Assembly: GCA_910586965.1 (NCBI GenBank)
Contig: CAJUMF010000039.1
Span: 1-31,260 of the forward strand
Origin: an uncultured Dorea sp.
Lineage (GTDB): Bacteria > Bacillota > Clostridia > Lachnospirales > Lachnospiraceae
Reading direction: 5' to 3'
DNA length: 31,260 nucleotides
Part shown: positions 30,601 to 31,260 of the stretch, piece after piece
How the letters are laid out: each line of letters starts with the position of its first letter
How positions within the stretch are numbered: the first letter of the stretch is position 1
Translations under genes and position numbers: made by a program
The notes under the pieces: generated by a model
What the model was told of the DNA's origin: nothing
Databases searched by the model: none
What the model saw: only the letters and a program-made list of their open reading frames with translations

Positions 30601-31260
30601 ATATTTCCTCCATATTTAGATATCCCGATAAGATATCTGCCAGCTTATCATACTGTTTCTCTTTAAAATCCTTATAATCAATGCAGGATTCAATGGATAA
30701 TCCCTTATTTTCAGCCAATGCAGTCACAAGAGCGGTTGCAATCGCAGCCCTGTCAAATATCCCGTGAATATACGTTCCACATACATTTTTATTTCTTCCG
30801 GTCACAAACGCTTCTTCCGCGCCAGATATCTCAAATTCATTTGGAGAATACCCGCTATCCCCCATATGTATCTCATATCCATTAAACTCCAATCCTGAAA
30901 GCATGGAAAAAAAACCTTCCATTTTATTCACTGTACCATATACCTGACGGCGCACTTTTTCATGTTTCAGCCTTGTTGTAACAGGTAATAATCCCATTCC
31001 TTTCATGGTTCCGCCATTTTCCATTCCTTCCGGATCAGAAATATGCTCCCCCATCATCTGATACCCACCACATATACCACAAACCGGTATATTTTCCGCC
31101 ATTTTTATAACTGCTGCCTCCAATCCGCTCCCACGCATCCAGTCAAGGTCACTCATTGTATTCTTGCTGCCCGGTAAAAAGACCATATCCGGACATCCTA
31201 ATTCTGCTGCTGATGCAACATAGCGAACAGACACCTCCGGTATCTGTTCAAACACATTAA
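30569..31260 (-). CDS. cobQ: Cobyric acid synthase (CobQ), 3' part, cut by window edge
   Basis: About 229 C-terminal residues of a glutamine-dependent amidase, running in from the right edge. The visible part is the class I glutaminase domain: L-P-G-S-K-N-T-M-S-D-L-D-W-M-R, nucleophile Cys in C-G-I-C-G-G-Y-Q-M-M-G, G-Y-E-I-H-M-G, and catalytic His in G-T-Y-I-H-G-I-F-D. The S-K-N-T pattern marks CobQ/CbiP rather than CbiA. The N-terminal ATPase domain (about 260 residues) lies outside the window. It amidates the b, d, e and g carboxylates of adenosylcobyrinate diamide. Confidence 0.93.
   Translation of the reverse strand, partial: NVFEQIPEVSVRYVASAAELGCPDMVFLPGSKNTMSDLDWMRGSGLEAAVIKMAENIPVCGICGGYQMMGEHISDPEGMENGGTMKGMGLLPVTTRLKHEKVRRQVYGTVNKMEGFFSMLSGLEFNGYEIHMGDSGYSPNEFEISGAEEAFVTGRNKNVCGTYIHGIFDRAAIATALVTALAENKGLSIESCIDYKDFKEKQYDKLADILSGYLNMEEIYGILREAHIR

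Noticed and set aside
1..31260. CRISPR arrays, tRNA or rRNA genes, transposase genes, cobalamin riboswitch
   Set aside because: No regularly spaced repeats, no cloverleaf or rRNA signature, no recognisable transposase, and no riboswitch-like leader in view; the operon's 5' end is beyond the right edge.

Overview
The window looks like a chromosome segment of an anaerobic, amino-acid- and peptide-fermenting Firmicute, most likely a Lachnospiraceae-type gut clostridium. The grounds are a selenoprotein reductase of the D-proline/glycine reductase family, strong AGGAGG ribosome binding sites, peptide and amino-acid catabolism genes, and an anaerobic (early cobalt insertion) cobalamin pathway. Species assignment is inference; there is no rRNA or tRNA gene in the window.

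Region 1 (1-5518) is a Stickland-type selenoenzyme locus. On the minus strand, prdA (pro-protein with a Thr-Cys cleavage site), a 77-residue protein, prdB (in-frame UGA read as selenocysteine, with a hairpin just downstream) and a TauE/SafE-type (TSUP) membrane protein form one operon. A second TSUP protein faces it convergently, and a divergent LysR regulator lies upstream. The pro-protein is clearly shorter than classical PrdA, and the accessory genes prdC, prdD, prdE, prdF and prdR are absent from the window.

Region 2 (5519-6240) holds an AbrB-type antitoxin gene and the remains of its PIN toxin, apparently joined by an internal deletion.

Region 3 (6241-14080) is a peptide and Asp/Asn utilisation group, all on the minus strand: peptidase T, an APC permease, an M18 aminopeptidase, a type I asparaginase and a HTH-only LysR-like protein in one operon, followed by a GntR/FCD regulator and a POT peptide transporter. 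The same bipartite palindrome overlaps the putative -35 box of the pepT operon and of the POT gene, with a half-conserved copy at gntR. This suggests a local regulon, probably run by the GntR protein.

Region 4 (14129-16500) is the C-terminal 790 or so codons of a type I restriction HsdR. It lacks the nuclease domain and has no hsdM or hsdS beside it.

Region 5 (16631-31260) is a cobalamin biosynthesis operon on the minus strand. Read 5' to 3' it is cobQ (partial, enters from the window edge), cobT, cobU, cobS, a short second cobU-like gene, a cobC-like phosphatase, cbiB, cobD, cbiC, cbiD, cbiF, cbiG, cbiH, a cbiJ-cbiE-cbiT three-domain fusion, cbiA and a small Cys-rich protein, ending at an intrinsic terminator. 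Most junctions overlap or are under 25 nt. Two gaps of about 110 nt carry GC-rich hairpin sequence. The earlier pathway genes (cbiL, cbiK/X), the cobalt transporter and any cobalamin riboswitch would have to lie beyond the right edge or elsewhere. The cobalamin block is visibly more AT-rich than region 3.
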